Positions 7,162 through 15,569 are shown, counted from the first letter of the stretch. The stretch is DNA of 64,000 bases from Acinetobacter sp. 10FS3-1 (GCF_013343215.1 NZ_CP039143.1:1612001-1676000); one strand, 5' to 3'. The notes: generated by a model from the letters alone, not told the origin. A program made the numbers and translations.

Positions 7162-8112
7162 ATGATAAATCATGCTGGTTTTAAAAGCTTTGAGGAAGCA
7201 GGTCAAACGGTTTTAAAATACCTGCACACTCGCTTTGGCTTCAATTTATGGATGATCACCCGCACTGAAGGTGATGACTGGATCGTTCTGCAAAGTGAAG
7301 ATAATGGCTATGGCATTAAACCAGGGCAAGTGTTTCGTTGGGCTGATTCCTTTTGCTCCCAAATGGTACAAGGTAAAGCTCCCCGCATTGCCCCCTACTC
7401 ACCTGCTATTCCACTATACCGTCAGGCCGCAATAAACAAGCTGGTAGATATACAAGCATATGTAGGCCAGCCGCTTGTAAAAGAAGATGGTTCACTTTTT
7501 GGCACACTTTGTGCTATTGATCCACAACCCAAGTCAGAAATGCTTATTGAAGAGGCAGCGATTTTTGAACTATTAGCACAGATGCTGAGTTATATCTTAC
7601 AAACTGAATTAAGAGAGACACAACAAATACGTAAAGCTGAACATTTTGAAGCTGAGGCCCTTAGTGATTCACTTACTGGTCTGTTTAACCGTCGTGCATG
7701 GGACAAACTGCTTGAATTAGAAGAAGAGCGCTGCAAACAATATGGCCATCCTACTGCTATATTAATGATTGATCTTAATGACCTCAAAATTACCAATGAT
7801 TCTTTAGGACATGCGGCAGGTGATGAACTCATTCAAAGAATGGCTTTAACCTTAAAAGATAATATACGCAGTAATGATATTGTTGCTCGCTTAGGTGGTG
7901 ATGAGTTTGCAGTACTGAGTATAGAAACCGATTTAGAGAATGCTGAGAAGCTGGTATTAAGAATTCAGCATGCGTTGGTACAAGCTGGTATTAGTGCCGC
8001 AATTGGTTTGGCAATGCGAAATCCCCAATCTGGATTATCAGCAGCTGTTTTAGAAGCTGATGAAAAGATGTATCAAGACAAGGTCTTAATCAAATCAAAT
8101 AGAATGGGTTAA
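7162..8112 (+). CDS. Diguanylate cyclase with GAF sensor domain
   Basis: 316 residues, cytosolic, no membrane helix. Residues 1-155 look like a GAF domain (VGQPLVKEDGSLFGTLCAID is the typical closing strand pair). After a helical linker the GGDEF domain starts with SLTGLFNRRAW (170-180). It has the metal-binding Asp in MIDLND (D204), the signature GGDEF at 245-249 and an RxxD inhibitory site RSND (236-239) placed five residues before it. All catalytic residues are present, so it should make cyclic di-GMP from two GTP and be subject to product inhibition. There is no EAL domain. A small-molecule signal for the GAF domain is likely but cannot be named. The neighbouring genes give no clear pathway. 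Confidence 0.93.
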   Translation: MINHAGFKSFEEAGQTVLKYLHTRFGFNLWMITRTEGDDWIVLQSEDNGYGIKPGQVFRWADSFCSQMVQGKAPRIAPYSPAIPLYRQAAINKLVDIQAYVGQPLVKEDGSLFGTLCAIDPQPKSEMLIEEAAIFELLAQMLSYILQTELRETQQIRKAEHFEAEALSDSLTGLFNRRAWDKLLELEEERCKQYGHPTAILMIDLNDLKITNDSLGHAAGDELIQRMALTLKDNIRSNDIVARLGGDEFAVLSIETDLENAEKLVLRIQHALVQAGISAAIGLAMRNPQSGLSAAVLEADEKMYQDKVLIKSNRMG

Positions 8113-8130
8113 AAAAACCGCCTTACGCGG

Positions 8131-8410
8131 CCTGAGATTTTAAAAAGCTGCAACCAAAGTGGCACTTGGGCCGGGTGGAGAAAGTATGAAAGCTTTTAAT
8201 TGTTATCAATGATCGCAACATATCTGATGAAGAGTAGTATTTGTGAATGATGTCCTTATGCAGGTGAAGCTTTTTGCTGATCTCCGATACAGTTGGAACT
8301 TATCCAATACTCCATTTTTAGTCATTTCAAATAGGTTTCGAATTGAACTAAGGTAAATAAAGGTCAAAGTATTCTCTATACTGGCAAATGGTTTTAGGTT
8401 TAATATGTAT
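8131..8410. other. Intergenic between cyclase gene and IS element
   Basis: A weak CCGC-CTTAC-GCGG hairpin (8118-8130) directly follows the cyclase stop but lacks a strong T tract. The rest shows no open frame. It may once have been continuous with the promoter region of the decayed lipoprotein gene now beyond the IS element. Confidence 0.4.
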
Positions 8411-9597
8411 TAGTTCAGACTTGATCGTACATTCTTCTTGAAAAAGAGAAAGTTACCCGTTTTGATAAAGGTGTCGAAATCTTAATCAAACAAAGGTAAC
8501 TTTCTTATGTTGCATACTAACAATCAAATCATTAAACACAAAGTAGGTCTGCTCAATTTAGCTGAAGAGCTTCAGAATGTATCCAGAGCATGCAAAGTGA
8601 TGGGTGTTTCAAGAGATACATTTTATCGCTATCAAGAGTTAGTGAAGTCTGGTGATATTGACGCACTGATCAATAAATCCCGTCGAGTACCAAATTTAAA
8701 AAACCGTGTAGATGATGCTACTGAACAGGCTGTTATTGATTTCGCAATTCAATATCCCGCATATGGTCAGCACCGTACTAGTAATGAATTACGCAAGAAG
8801 GGTGTATTCGTTTCAGGGAGTGGGGTTCGCTCTATATGGCTTCGTCATGATTTAGAAAACTTTAAGAAGCGTTTAAAAGCACTTGAGGCTAAAGTGGCAC
8901 AGGATGGTATTGAATTAAATGATCAGCAGATTGCGGCACTTGAGCGTAAGCATGAGGATGACGTTGCTTGTGGTGAAATCGAAACAGCTCATCCAGGCTA
9001 TTTAGGCGCGCAAGACACCTTTTATGTCGGGAATCTCAAAGGTGTTGGACGAATCTACCAACAAACATTCATCGACACTTATAGTAAGGTCGTTCATTGC
9101 AAGCTCTATACAACAAAAACACCGATTACAGCGGCTGATTTACTCAATGATCGTGTGTTGCCATTCTATCAATCTCAGGACTTACCAATGCTTCGCATCC
9201 TCACAGACAGAGGTACTGAGTATTGCGGTAAGGTAGAACAACATGACTATGAGTTGTATCTGGCAGTTAATGATATTGATCACACGAAGACAAAAGCAGC
9301 TTCCCCGCAAACAAATGGTATATGTGAGCGTTTCCATAAGACGATTTTGCAGGAGTTCTATCAAATTACGTTTAGGAAGAAGCTTTATAGCTCATTGGAA
9401 GAATTACAAGTTGATCTAGACGATTGGCTGAAATTCTATAATACTGAACGGACTCATCAAGGAAAAATGTGCTGTGGTCGTACACCACTTGAAACTTTAC
9501 TTGATGGAAAACGGATTTGGGCTGAGAAAAATTTGGCTCAAATTTAACCTGACAGGCACAATAAAAAACGGGTAACTGTCAGATCAGGTTTGAGCTA
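8411..9597 (+). mobile_element. IS481-family insertion sequence, about 1.19 kb
   Basis: The imperfect terminal inverted repeats TAGTTCAGACTTGATC (8411-8426) and, at the other end, its near-complement GATCAGGTTTGAGCTA (9582-9597) enclose one transposase gene. Just inside both ends a GTTACCCGTTTT motif recurs in inverted orientation (about 8453 and 9577). No exact target duplication is visible; flanks are TATGTAT and GTACATG, and at most an imperfect TAG-type repeat can be proposed, so the last few bases of each end are uncertain. The element separates the cyclase gene from the decayed lipoprotein copy at 9675. Confidence 0.85.
8507..9547 (+). CDS. IS481-family transposase (DDE)
   Basis: 346 residues, intact. 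The N-terminus (about 10-60) is a helix-turn-helix with RACKVMGVSRDTFYRYQEL. The rve-type catalytic core carries D190 (FIDTYSK), D234 (LTDRGTEY) and E274 (NGICERFH), spacing consistent with the DDE triad of IS481 transposases. An AAAGGT-type ribosome binding site lies near the ATG. It catalyses movement of the element by cut or copy at the terminal inverted repeats. No frameshift or internal stop is seen, so it may be active. Confidence 0.93.
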   Translation: MLHTNNQIIKHKVGLLNLAEELQNVSRACKVMGVSRDTFYRYQELVKSGDIDALINKSRRVPNLKNRVDDATEQAVIDFAIQYPAYGQHRTSNELRKKGVFVSGSGVRSIWLRHDLENFKKRLKALEAKVAQDGIELNDQQIAALERKHEDDVACGEIETAHPGYLGAQDTFYVGNLKGVGRIYQQTFIDTYSKVVHCKLYTTKTPITAADLLNDRVLPFYQSQDLPMLRILTDRGTEYCGKVEQHDYELYLAVNDIDHTKTKAASPQTNGICERFHKTILQEFYQITFRKKLYSSLEELQVDLDDWLKFYNTERTHQGKMCCGRTPLETLLDGKRIWAEKNLAQI

Positions 9598-9674
9598 GTA
9601 CATGCAAATAAACCATCACTAGTCCATTTAAAGAAGTATTATCTTTATATCTGTGACTGAGAATTAAAGAGTAA

Positions 9675-10043
9675 TTTTCATACATCATTGGTATTTCTCT
9701 TATTGCTTTCATACTTACTGGGCTGCAATTCATATCCTACAGAAATGATCAGTCCTGTAGAGAGTAGCGTACCCAGCATTTCCATCCTCACTCCCGCACA
9801 GATTCATGGCTCGCCCTCAGCAGTCCAATGGATTTAATCCTTAAGTTTAAATCGTCAAGTAATTTTGAAACTGCGCTGCTGACAGATAACTTAGATAGAA
9901 CTTTCATGTTGAAAAGAGCGCCTGCTGCGAACGGTGTATTGATGCCTGATGACGAAGGTGTTTCTATTCACTTTAAAAATGGAGAAGGCCTTGTAGGGTT
10001 TGTGAAAGACCGACCTATCACTCTCCAAGAGTTTAAAGAATAG
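9675..10043 (+). pseudogene. Decayed second copy of the MliC-like lipoprotein
   Basis: Three frames together reproduce the protein at 6454..6816. The first reads YIIGISLIAFILTG (signal peptide, but ATG-AAA is replaced by TTTTCA). A one-base shift at the GGG of ACTGGGCTGC leads to CNSYPTEMISPVESS. Another shift leads to MDLILKFKSSSNFETALLTD...GVSIHFKNGEGLVGF, matching MDLTIQLKSSDNFETAEMTD...GVSIHFKRGEGVVEL. The start codon is lost and two frameshifts are present. The open part 9828..10043 could still give a 71-residue fragment without a signal peptide. A weak hairpin (AAACCC..GGTTTTTT, about 10065-10092) resembles the intact copy's terminator. Confidence 0.75.
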
Positions 10044-10134
10044 TTATCAAATTCTTGAACAAACCCACCGCATTGGTAGATTGGTTTTTTAAAGCCTGGA
10101 ATCAATACATGCGCTCATAAGGGTACAAGCTCTA

Positions 10135-10593
10135 TCAGAGCTTCTTCCACGTCATATTGCTCATCGTGTTGCTTCCCTTGGCTTTGCCTTGAACTTTGAG
10201 CAAATCTCTTGATTCATTTAATTGAGCATCAATATGGTAGGTTTTCCCATCCTGCGTATTGATCCACACTCCTTTACTGAATTGCTGATCTTTACCATTA
10301 GCAACCAGTCCTCTTAATGTTTCCATTCCAAAAAATGGCTGATTTTTTAGTACGCCCGCGCATTTGGTACACACTTCACTCATTGGAGCACCTGGCAATG
10401 GGTAGTTTTTGGTCACAACGGCACTATACTGTTCTGTTTTAGAATCCTTACGGATTACAATATCTGAAATATAATATCCAGTACGGTCATCGATAACCTT
10501 CCATGTGCCAATTAATGGATCAAAAGGCATGGCAGCTAAGGGGTTAATCATTCCAAGCAGGAGTGCAACAGCACCAATAAATTTAAACTTCAT
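10135..10593 (-). CDS. DUF2147 family secreted protein, 152 residues
   Basis: The start is the ATG at 10593 (MKFKFIGAVALLLGMINPLAA), which opens a cleavable signal peptide; the frame extends upstream but that part is not signal-like. The mature protein shows the DUF2147 pattern: PLIGTWKVIDDRTGYYISDIVI, then a central PLPGAPMSEVCTKCAGVLKNQP with two Cys, then GMETLRGLV and a C-terminal WINTQDGKTYHIDAQL. DUF2147 proteins are periplasmic lipocalin-like beta-barrels of unknown ligand. It is a single gene; no terminator is obvious between its stop and the end of the pseudogene copy at 10043. Confidence 0.85.
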   Translation of the reverse strand: MKFKFIGAVALLLGMINPLAAMPFDPLIGTWKVIDDRTGYYISDIVIRKDSKTEQYSAVVTKNYPLPGAPMSEVCTKCAGVLKNQPFFGMETLRGLVANGKDQQFSKGVWINTQDGKTYHIDAQLNESRDLLKVQGKAKGSNTMSNMTWKKL

Positions 10594-10883
10594 ATAGAGA
10601 CATTTTACAATTAAGTTAAAAAGCACAGAGATGTGCCAAGTGCGGGGAATTATAACCACTATTTTTTTAATATAGACAGAAATTTCACTAAAATTATATA
10701 TATATCCAATACATGCAAAAAAAAACGAATAGTTTGAGGAGGCCATGTCTGCCAGAATAAACATCGTTTAAATCGGTTCAATAGAACCACTCTAAAATAA
10801 TTATGCTAGAAAAACCTAAATTGGTGTACCACTTAGTCACTGGGCACACTTTTATACGGTTACCTTAGTGAATCGAAATCCGT

Positions 10884-10973
10884 TTAATAATTAAATGTTT
10901 GTCCCAAGGAATAAACCATCAGGGTGATAAGCAATACAACGAATATAGATATAGCTATTTCTGTTTTTGTCAT
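10884..10973 (-). CDS. Small membrane protein, 29 residues
   Basis: ATG at 10973 follows AAGGG at a spacing of eight bases. The product MTKTEIAISIFVVLLITLMV plus a nine-residue polar end is a single transmembrane helix with a short cytosolic start. Such 29-residue one-helix proteins are often regulators or subunits of membrane complexes, but no partner is apparent. It lies below usual gene-calling length. The good ribosome binding site and helix composition support it. Confidence 0.6.
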   Translation of the reverse strand: MTKTEIAISIFVVLLITLMVYSLGQTFNY

Positions 10974-10993
10974 TTGATCTACCCTTATTTAAG

Positions 10994-11510
10994 GTTGTAC
11001 CTCCTTTATACAGCGCTTAAAGAATATTCTAAATAACAAAATATTACACTTTAATGATTCTTTGCAACAAAATAAAACATACTTTAATTTTAAAATTTAG
11101 TTTTCTTTTTTAAGTTTAAGCAAGCTTTATGGACTCTCAAAAACCAAATAAAAAATTGAAAAATATAAAGATATATAGATAACTCATTAACGTAAAACCA
11201 GACTTCTTTTAATGACAAACCTGAATACTTGAGATAAGGAACTGTCTATTGGCAAACTCGTAGAGTGGTATTAAAGCTATTAAATCTTTTTATTTAAGTA
11301 ATTTTTGACTCAATTGTGATACCGGAGAAAAGATTTCTTTCTTTGATCTTTTCATTATCCTGAAACTGACAAAAATTCTACTTAATTCAAGCTACCAAAG
11401 ACATTGACCTTTAATAATAAATTAGTTTAAATATTACCCGTATTATGTGGTTTTTTATATAAATGGAGAAAGTTTATCCTAAATATTTAAGTTTATTAAA
11501 TTGACTTAAA
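10994..11510. other. Intergenic, about 80% A+T by eye, no gene seen
   Basis: Long A/T-rich stretch. Only very short frames occur (for example a 17-codon frame near 11129), none with a ribosome binding site. No repeats or RNA gene recognised. Confidence 0.45.
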
Positions 11511-11512
11511 GT

Positions 11513-11541
11513 AAAACCCCATTTAGTTCGCAAATGGGGTT
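11513..11541 (-). terminator. Intrinsic terminator of 11579..11689
   Basis: AACCCCATTT (11515-11524), seven-base loop, AAATGGGGTT (11532-11541); on the minus strand it is followed by TTAC. Confidence 0.8.
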
Positions 11542-11578
11542 ATTGTCTTGTTTTCGACACTTTGAAAGTGAAAGACAC

Positions 11579-11689
11579 TTATATCGTTTCTTTTAAATCA
11601 GCACTCTCTTCTTTAACGTCCTCATCATCCATATACTTGATTTCAGTCGCGCCATGTAGACCCAATAAACAGCATATAAATTGGAACAT
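11579..11689 (-). CDS. Small protein with hydrophobic Cys-containing start, 36 residues
   Basis: ATG at 11689 is preceded by TAGGAGGAATAC, an excellent ribosome binding site. The product begins MFQFICCLLGLHGA and continues with a strongly acidic tail (EIKYMDDEDVKEESADLKET). A perfect 10-bp terminator hairpin lies 38 bp downstream. These three features make it a very likely real gene although it is only 36 residues. The paired Cys in a short hydrophobic N-terminus also occur in the 45-residue neighbour at 11829..11966. Function unknown. Confidence 0.7.
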   Translation of the reverse strand: MFQFICCLLGLHGATEIKYMDDEDVKEESADLKETI

Positions 11690-11828
11690 GTATTCCTCCT
11701 AAATTTAAAAGCTTGATCATGAGCAGAGCTTTTATGCGTGAAAGATAGTACTCGATATTCAATTATTCTAGAAAAAAGTCTTACTAAACTTGCCACTTGC
11801 CTCAGATTAATCCTCAAGCCTAGGGTAA

Positions 11829-11966
11829 TTAGGTACGTACAGGCTCCTCAGCCTGATTTTTTGTTGAGTGATCTTTATCCTTCATCTGACACATTTTGCT
11901 CTTACAAGACTTATAGCAGCAACCCACCATTACGCCTATACCAAATGCACAAATACACTTTATCAT
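11829..11966 (-). CDS. Small Cys-rich membrane-associated protein, 45 residues
   Basis: ATG at 11966 has AGGAC nine bases upstream. Residues 1-17 (MIKCICAFGIGVMVGCC) are hydrophobic and Cys-rich, followed by basic YKSCKSKMCQMKDK and a polar tail. Six Cys in 45 residues (4, 6, 16, 17, 21, 26) is striking and could mean metal binding, disulfides or lipidation. No consensus lipobox is certain (VGCC is close). It is on the same strand as the 36-residue gene 140 bp downstream. Function unknown. Confidence 0.6.
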   Translation of the reverse strand: MIKCICAFGIGVMVGCCYKSCKSKMCQMKDKDHSTKNQAEEPVRT

Positions 11967-12361
11967 TGCTCTGTCCTATATTTTCACTAAAACAGCTATA
12001 TAAATAGCATCTATTCATGTTTCACTCTTGCAGGGATTGTCAGTTTTTATGTTGCCTATGAAAACTTATGTGAAGGCTGCAATTTCAGAAAATGATTCTT
12101 TGATAACACGTAATTCAAACAATAAAAAATGTATGATTTTCTACTGAGGAATATTATTAAAATTTTGATCTATAGTTGTTTTATTAAATTTTCTCGATAA
12201 TCTTAAGATAGTAGCGACTTTTGAAAAAAATATGGATGCGACTATAGATCATTTTTTATTACTAAACTCTTCGTTCAGACGGCTTGTAACTTAAAGATCA
12301 GTGTGCATTTGTATATTTCTCTCTATACTTTTCTTAGGACGAATAACAGAATCTGAATAAT
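11967..12361. other. Intergenic, AT-rich, no gene seen
   Basis: About 395 bp between two divergent small genes. It presumably carries both promoters. No open frame with a ribosome binding site seen. Confidence 0.45.
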
Positions 12362-12703
12362 ATGAAACTACCTATATGTTTGAGCGCCTTCTTAGTACTT
12401 ACTTTAACAGGCTGTCAGAAACAGCAGGCAGATGTATCTTCTGAACCAGACCCCACCACTAAAGCGCAGTTTGAACAATCAGATAATCGTTTAAGTGCCT
12501 ATCTGGATCAACTGGATTCTTCTATACTGAGCATTAAAGAGCGCACCCGTATCCTTTGTGAAGATTATCCTAAAGAATATAAAACTTATTATATGCCAGC
12601 ACTGCTTAAACTTGCACCTAAAGAATATACTGAACCGGGCTTGCTGAAGGACTTAGATAATGCCCTGAATTTTTATAAGATTAAAGCCAACATTCAGTGT
12701 TAA
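12362..12703 (+). CDS. Small lipoprotein, 113 residues
   Basis: Residues 1-18 form a lipoprotein signal peptide (MKLPICLSAFLVLTLTGC, lipobox LTGC). The mature part is polar and helical: DPTTKAQFEQSDNRLSAYLDQLDSS, then RTRILCEDYPKEYKTYY and a Cys at the very end. The two later Cys (in ILCED and the final residue) could form a disulfide. A decayed paralogue lies at 5951..6281. It converges on the Gln/Asn-rich gene, sharing a terminator. Family not recognised; location at the outer or inner membrane is inferred from the lipobox. Confidence 0.8.
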   Translation: MKLPICLSAFLVLTLTGCQKQQADVSSEPDPTTKAQFEQSDNRLSAYLDQLDSSILSIKERTRILCEDYPKEYKTYYMPALLKLAPKEYTEPGLLKDLDNALNFYKIKANIQC

Positions 12704-12730
12704 TAAAAAATGAACAAATAAAGTCTAAAT

Positions 12731-12758
12731 AAAAACCGCCTGAAAAGGCGGTCTTTAT
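12731..12758. terminator. Bidirectional terminator between convergent genes
   Basis: AAACCGCC-TGAAAA-GGCGGTCTTTATTTT on plus; on minus GGCGG is followed by TTTTTATTT. It serves the lipoprotein gene (+) and the Gln/Asn-rich gene (-). Confidence 0.8.
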
Positions 12759-12826
12759 TTTGAAAAAGGATAACCTAAATCACATTAGTGCTGCAGATTC
12801 TGCTGATCTTATTGATCGCACCAATG

Positions 12827-13030
12827 TTATTGATTTTGATTACGCTGATTCTGTTGTTCTTGCTGATTACGTTGCGGCTGTTGTTGTTGCTGATTAGGAT
12901 TTTGCTGTTTTTGGTTCTGTTGCTGCTGATTAGGGTTTTGTTGGTTGTTTCTTTGACCTTGCTGGTCTTGCTGTTGCTGTTGCTGGTTTTGTTGATTCTG
13001 TTGATCTTGCTGGTTCTGTTGATTAGTCAT
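12827..13030 (-). CDS. Gln/Asn-rich low-complexity protein, 67 residues
   Basis: The ATG at 13030 is preceded by AAGGAGAATACCC, a strong ribosome binding site, and a bidirectional terminator lies downstream, so the minus strand is the coding one. About 39 of 67 residues are Gln and 15 are Asn (about 80% together), with runs of up to six or seven Gln, and the remainder mostly Arg, Asp, Pro, Gly. There is no signal peptide or hydrophobic segment. The composition is like that of prion-like or aggregation-prone proteins; it may be an expanded repeat tract. The opposite strand reads as a long Leu/Ile-rich frame that is only a mirror of the CAA/CAG repeats. Function unknown. Confidence 0.7.
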   Translation of the reverse strand: MTNQQNQQDQQNQQNQQQQQQDQQGQRNNQQNPNQQQQNQKQQNPNQQQQQPQRNQQEQQNQRNQNQ

Positions 13031-13580
13031 GGGTATTCTCCTTAGGTTTCGCTTTAATCAAAAGCCGATATATATATTTTCGACTTACCCTCTACTCTAC
13101 TCAGTTTTTAAACTTCGCCAACCCATAAGCTGTTACATATTAATTCAATGTAAAAAATAGTAATTTAAGTAATTGAAATTTAATTTCTAAAGAAACAAAG
13201 ATTACTTTTTATAATGCAAAAAATACATAATAAAAAAATATTAAGCTAAGCCTTTTATTCCTTTATAAAAAACAAAAACTTAATAAGGGCTTCTTGTAAA
13301 AAAGAAAATAATTTAGGTTTAGATACTGAAACAAAAAGAATATCTATTTTATATAAAATATTTAATTTCAAATACTTAAAAAAACAATGAAATTCATCTA
13401 TACTATTTTTATAAAACCTGAAAGAAAAAATATGTCTATTTTATGCAATTTATTTAAATCTCATACTTACATTAAAATACACTCTATAAAGTAAAAATTT
13501 AAAAAAAATGGATTTTCCAAATAACAGCAATATATATCTATAAAATAGAAATAGCTTTAGATTTTTTTATTTTCAAATAT
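13031..13580. other. Very AT-rich intergenic DNA, no gene seen
   Basis: About 550 bp, dominated by A and T runs, up to the left end of the IS5-like element. No open frame with a ribosome binding site, no obvious repeat. Confidence 0.45.
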
Positions 13581-14462
13581 AGACCTCTTGCGAAAGTAAA
13601 ACTGCCTCAATATAGATTTCATGAAATATCAGAAATTAAATCGTTTTTCAGATTCTGAATTCCAGCGCTTGGTTGGTGTACCTCGAGCAGTTTTTAGTGA
13701 AATGGTCGAAGTTTTAAAAGAAGCAGAATCACTTAAAAAGAAATTAGGGCGTCCTCATACTTTAGCTATAGAGGATCAATTATTATTAACACTCAATTAC
13801 TTACGGAGCTACAACACCCAATTGGAATTGGCGGCAAATTACCATATCGCTGAAAGTAATGTGAATCGAACTATTAAAAAGGTTGAAGATGCATTAATGA
13901 AATCAAGACGTTTTACCCTGCCAAAACGCAGCATTACCACAGCAGACGAACAATTTAACTGGGTAATTATTGATGCGACAGAATGTTTAATAGAACGCCC
14001 GAAAAAAAAATCACAGTAAGTTCTACAGTGGTAAAAAGAAGAAACATACGTTAAAAGCCCAAGTGATCTATCATCCGAAGAGCAAACAAATCATAGGAGT
14101 AGATATATCGTCTGGCAGTCAGCATGATATTAAATTGGCAAGAAAAACAGTTAAGAAATTCAAACATTGTGACTATGTTATGACCGATTTAGGGTACTAC
14201 GGATTAGAGCAAGATGGCTTTAAATTATTGATGCCAATAAAGAAAAAGAAGAATTTACCCTTATTTGATGCTGAGAAAAATTACAATAAAATGATTGGAA
14301 AAATACGAGTTGTAATCGAACATATTAACAGTCAATTGAAAAGATTTAGAATACTAAGTGAACGCTATCGAAATAGACGGAAAAGATTCGGTTTACGCAT
14401 TAATTTAATCGCTGCACTGGTAAACCGGATGAACTTGCAATAACAACTTTCGCAAGAGATCT
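13581..14462 (+). mobile_element. IS5-like insertion sequence, 882 bp
   Basis: Terminal inverted repeats AGACCTCTTGCGAAAGT (left) and ACTTTCGCAAGAGATCT (right) differ at one position. The flanks show a possible three-base target duplication, TAT, at 13578-13580 and 14463-14465. The element carries one transposase in two frames. It sits in AT-rich DNA and does not visibly disrupt a gene. Confidence 0.88.
13621..14443 (+). CDS. IS5-family transposase in two frames (shift at an A9 run)
   Basis: The first frame (13621..14019, 132 residues) has a helix-turn-helix region and the first catalytic Asp (WVIIDATECLIERP). The second frame (shown as open from 14063) supplies VMTDLGYYG and VVIEHINSQLKRF with the second Asp and the Glu. 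Between them lies CCG followed by nine A. Reading eight A joins the frames as RPKKNHSKFYSGKKKKHTLK, the normal continuation of IS5-type transposases. A +1 shift or transcriptional slippage would make the full protein of about 270 residues; a simple one-base insertion that inactivated the gene is equally possible. Confidence 0.8.
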
Positions 14463-14537
14463 TATAAATAAGGCAATAATATTTATAAGAAAATCAGGCC
14501 TTGTATGAATATCTAAAAGACCTGATGGATGTTGCAG

Positions 14538-14777
14538 TTATTTATCGTATTGAGCAATCACTTTTACAATAATCGTTTGTGATTCTTCCTGCTCTTCAGC
14601 GAGATACAGACGCTTTAACTCTTTACTGGTTACTTTAAAATTCAGATTTTGATAAGAAATAGTAGGGGGAATTTGATCAAAATATTGGCCATCCGCATCA
14701 ATTTCTTCCTGAAATAAAGGTGTACCCAATTGATAGTCCAGACTTTTTAATACGACATATTTTACTGTAGTTTTCAT
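14538..14777 (-). CDS. Hypothetical protein, 79 residues
   Basis: The start is the ATG at 14777 (MKTTVKYVVLKSLDYQLG) with AGGTGG upstream; a GTG three codons earlier is in frame. The protein is soluble and alternates strand and turn segments (YVVLKSLDY, NLNFKVTSKELKRL, TIIVKVIAQYDK). No signal peptide or membrane helix. It lies just outside the IS5-like element. Family not recognised. Confidence 0.7.
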   Translation of the reverse strand: MKTTVKYVVLKSLDYQLGTPLFQEEIDADGQYFDQIPPTISYQNLNFKVTSKELKRLYLAEEQEESQTIIVKVIAQYDK

Positions 14778-15016
14778 TCTTACCACCTACTTTTACTCAG
14801 CTCTTTATTTTTGTTTTACCATTATTCCTATGAGGAAGAAACTATTAATTGCAGAGATTGCCCAAGCTTTAAACAGTCAGCCCCTAGCTCTTCTTTTAAG
14901 CTACAAATTTATAAATTTGCAATTTATTTTTACCTTATATCAAAATTAAAGCCCTATTCAGAGTTGATACCCAGCCAGAACCGGTCTAAATTAAACTTAA
15001 GCTATCTCTTATCAAA

Positions 15017-15499
15017 ATGTGCACTATGCTTAAAACATGTTGTGAATTACTTGAAGAAAAAGAGATCAAGATCGCCTTCATTGAAAGTGCGAGTTCTGGG
15101 TATCTGACCAGTCAATTCTCCATCTGTAAAGGAGAAGGTGCCGAAACTTTACTGGGCGGTTTGGTCTGCTATGACGTCGGTGTCAAAGTCTCGGTACTGG
15201 GTCTATCACAGGATCTAATCAATAGTTACACCGCAGAATCTATGCCTGTCACTGTTGCATTGGCTCAGGCAGGCAAAAAAATGTTTCAGGATGCAGACTG
15301 GGTGATTGCCTGTACTGGCCTGCTTAAGCCTGGAGGCAGTGCTACACCAGAAAAACCGGAAGGCACGTTTTTTATCGCGATTGATGATGGAGTTCAGGTT
15401 CATCAGTTCCACTACTATTTGAAAGGTACCCCTCAGCAGCGTTTAAACAAATTGGTAGCAGTTTTGGCACATGATATGATTAATCTGCTCAATCAGTAA
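15017..15499 (+). CDS. CinA C-terminal domain protein (PncC-like amidase fold), about 160 residues
   Basis: The protein follows the CinA_C pattern: IAFIESASSGYLTSQFS near residues 20-36 (usually AESCTGG), GGLVCYDVGVKVSVLGL (about 55-70), ESMPVTVALAQAGKKMF and CTGLLKPGGSATPEKPEGTFFIAI. Stand-alone CinA_C proteins such as PncC deamidate nicotinamide mononucleotide in NAD salvage. The central SCTGG-type motif is altered here to SASSG, so activity should not be assumed. The start may be the ATG at 15017 or 15026. No operon partner is obvious. Confidence 0.75.
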   Translation: MCTMLKTCCELLEEKEIKIAFIESASSGYLTSQFSICKGEGAETLLGGLVCYDVGVKVSVLGLSQDLINSYTAESMPVTVALAQAGKKMFQDADWVIACTGLLKPGGSATPEKPEGTFFIAIDDGVQVHQFHYYLKGTPQQRLNKLVAVLAHDMINLLNQ

Positions 15500-15569
15500 G
15501 ACTTCATTATTTCTACCCTATTTTAAGATAAATTAAGCTTATCCTCACTATAATAAGGTTTAATGAGCA

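Noticed and set aside
9024..9364. Extra frames inside the IS481 transposase, on both strands
   Set aside because: They are out-of-frame or antisense to the intact transposase.
12827..13030. Repetitive tract considered as a CRISPR-like or simple direct-repeat array
   Set aside because: There are no constant repeats with unique spacers; the repetition follows codon composition of the protein.
12788..13045. Long Leu/Ile-rich plus-strand frame opposite the Gln/Asn-rich gene
   Set aside because: It is the mirror of CAA/CAG/AAC codons. It lacks a ribosome binding site, while the minus strand has AAGGAG and a terminator in the right place.
14811..15107. 98-codon plus-strand frame upstream of the CinA-like gene
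   Set aside because: Low-quality composition with no ribosome binding site, and it overlaps the real gene in another frame.
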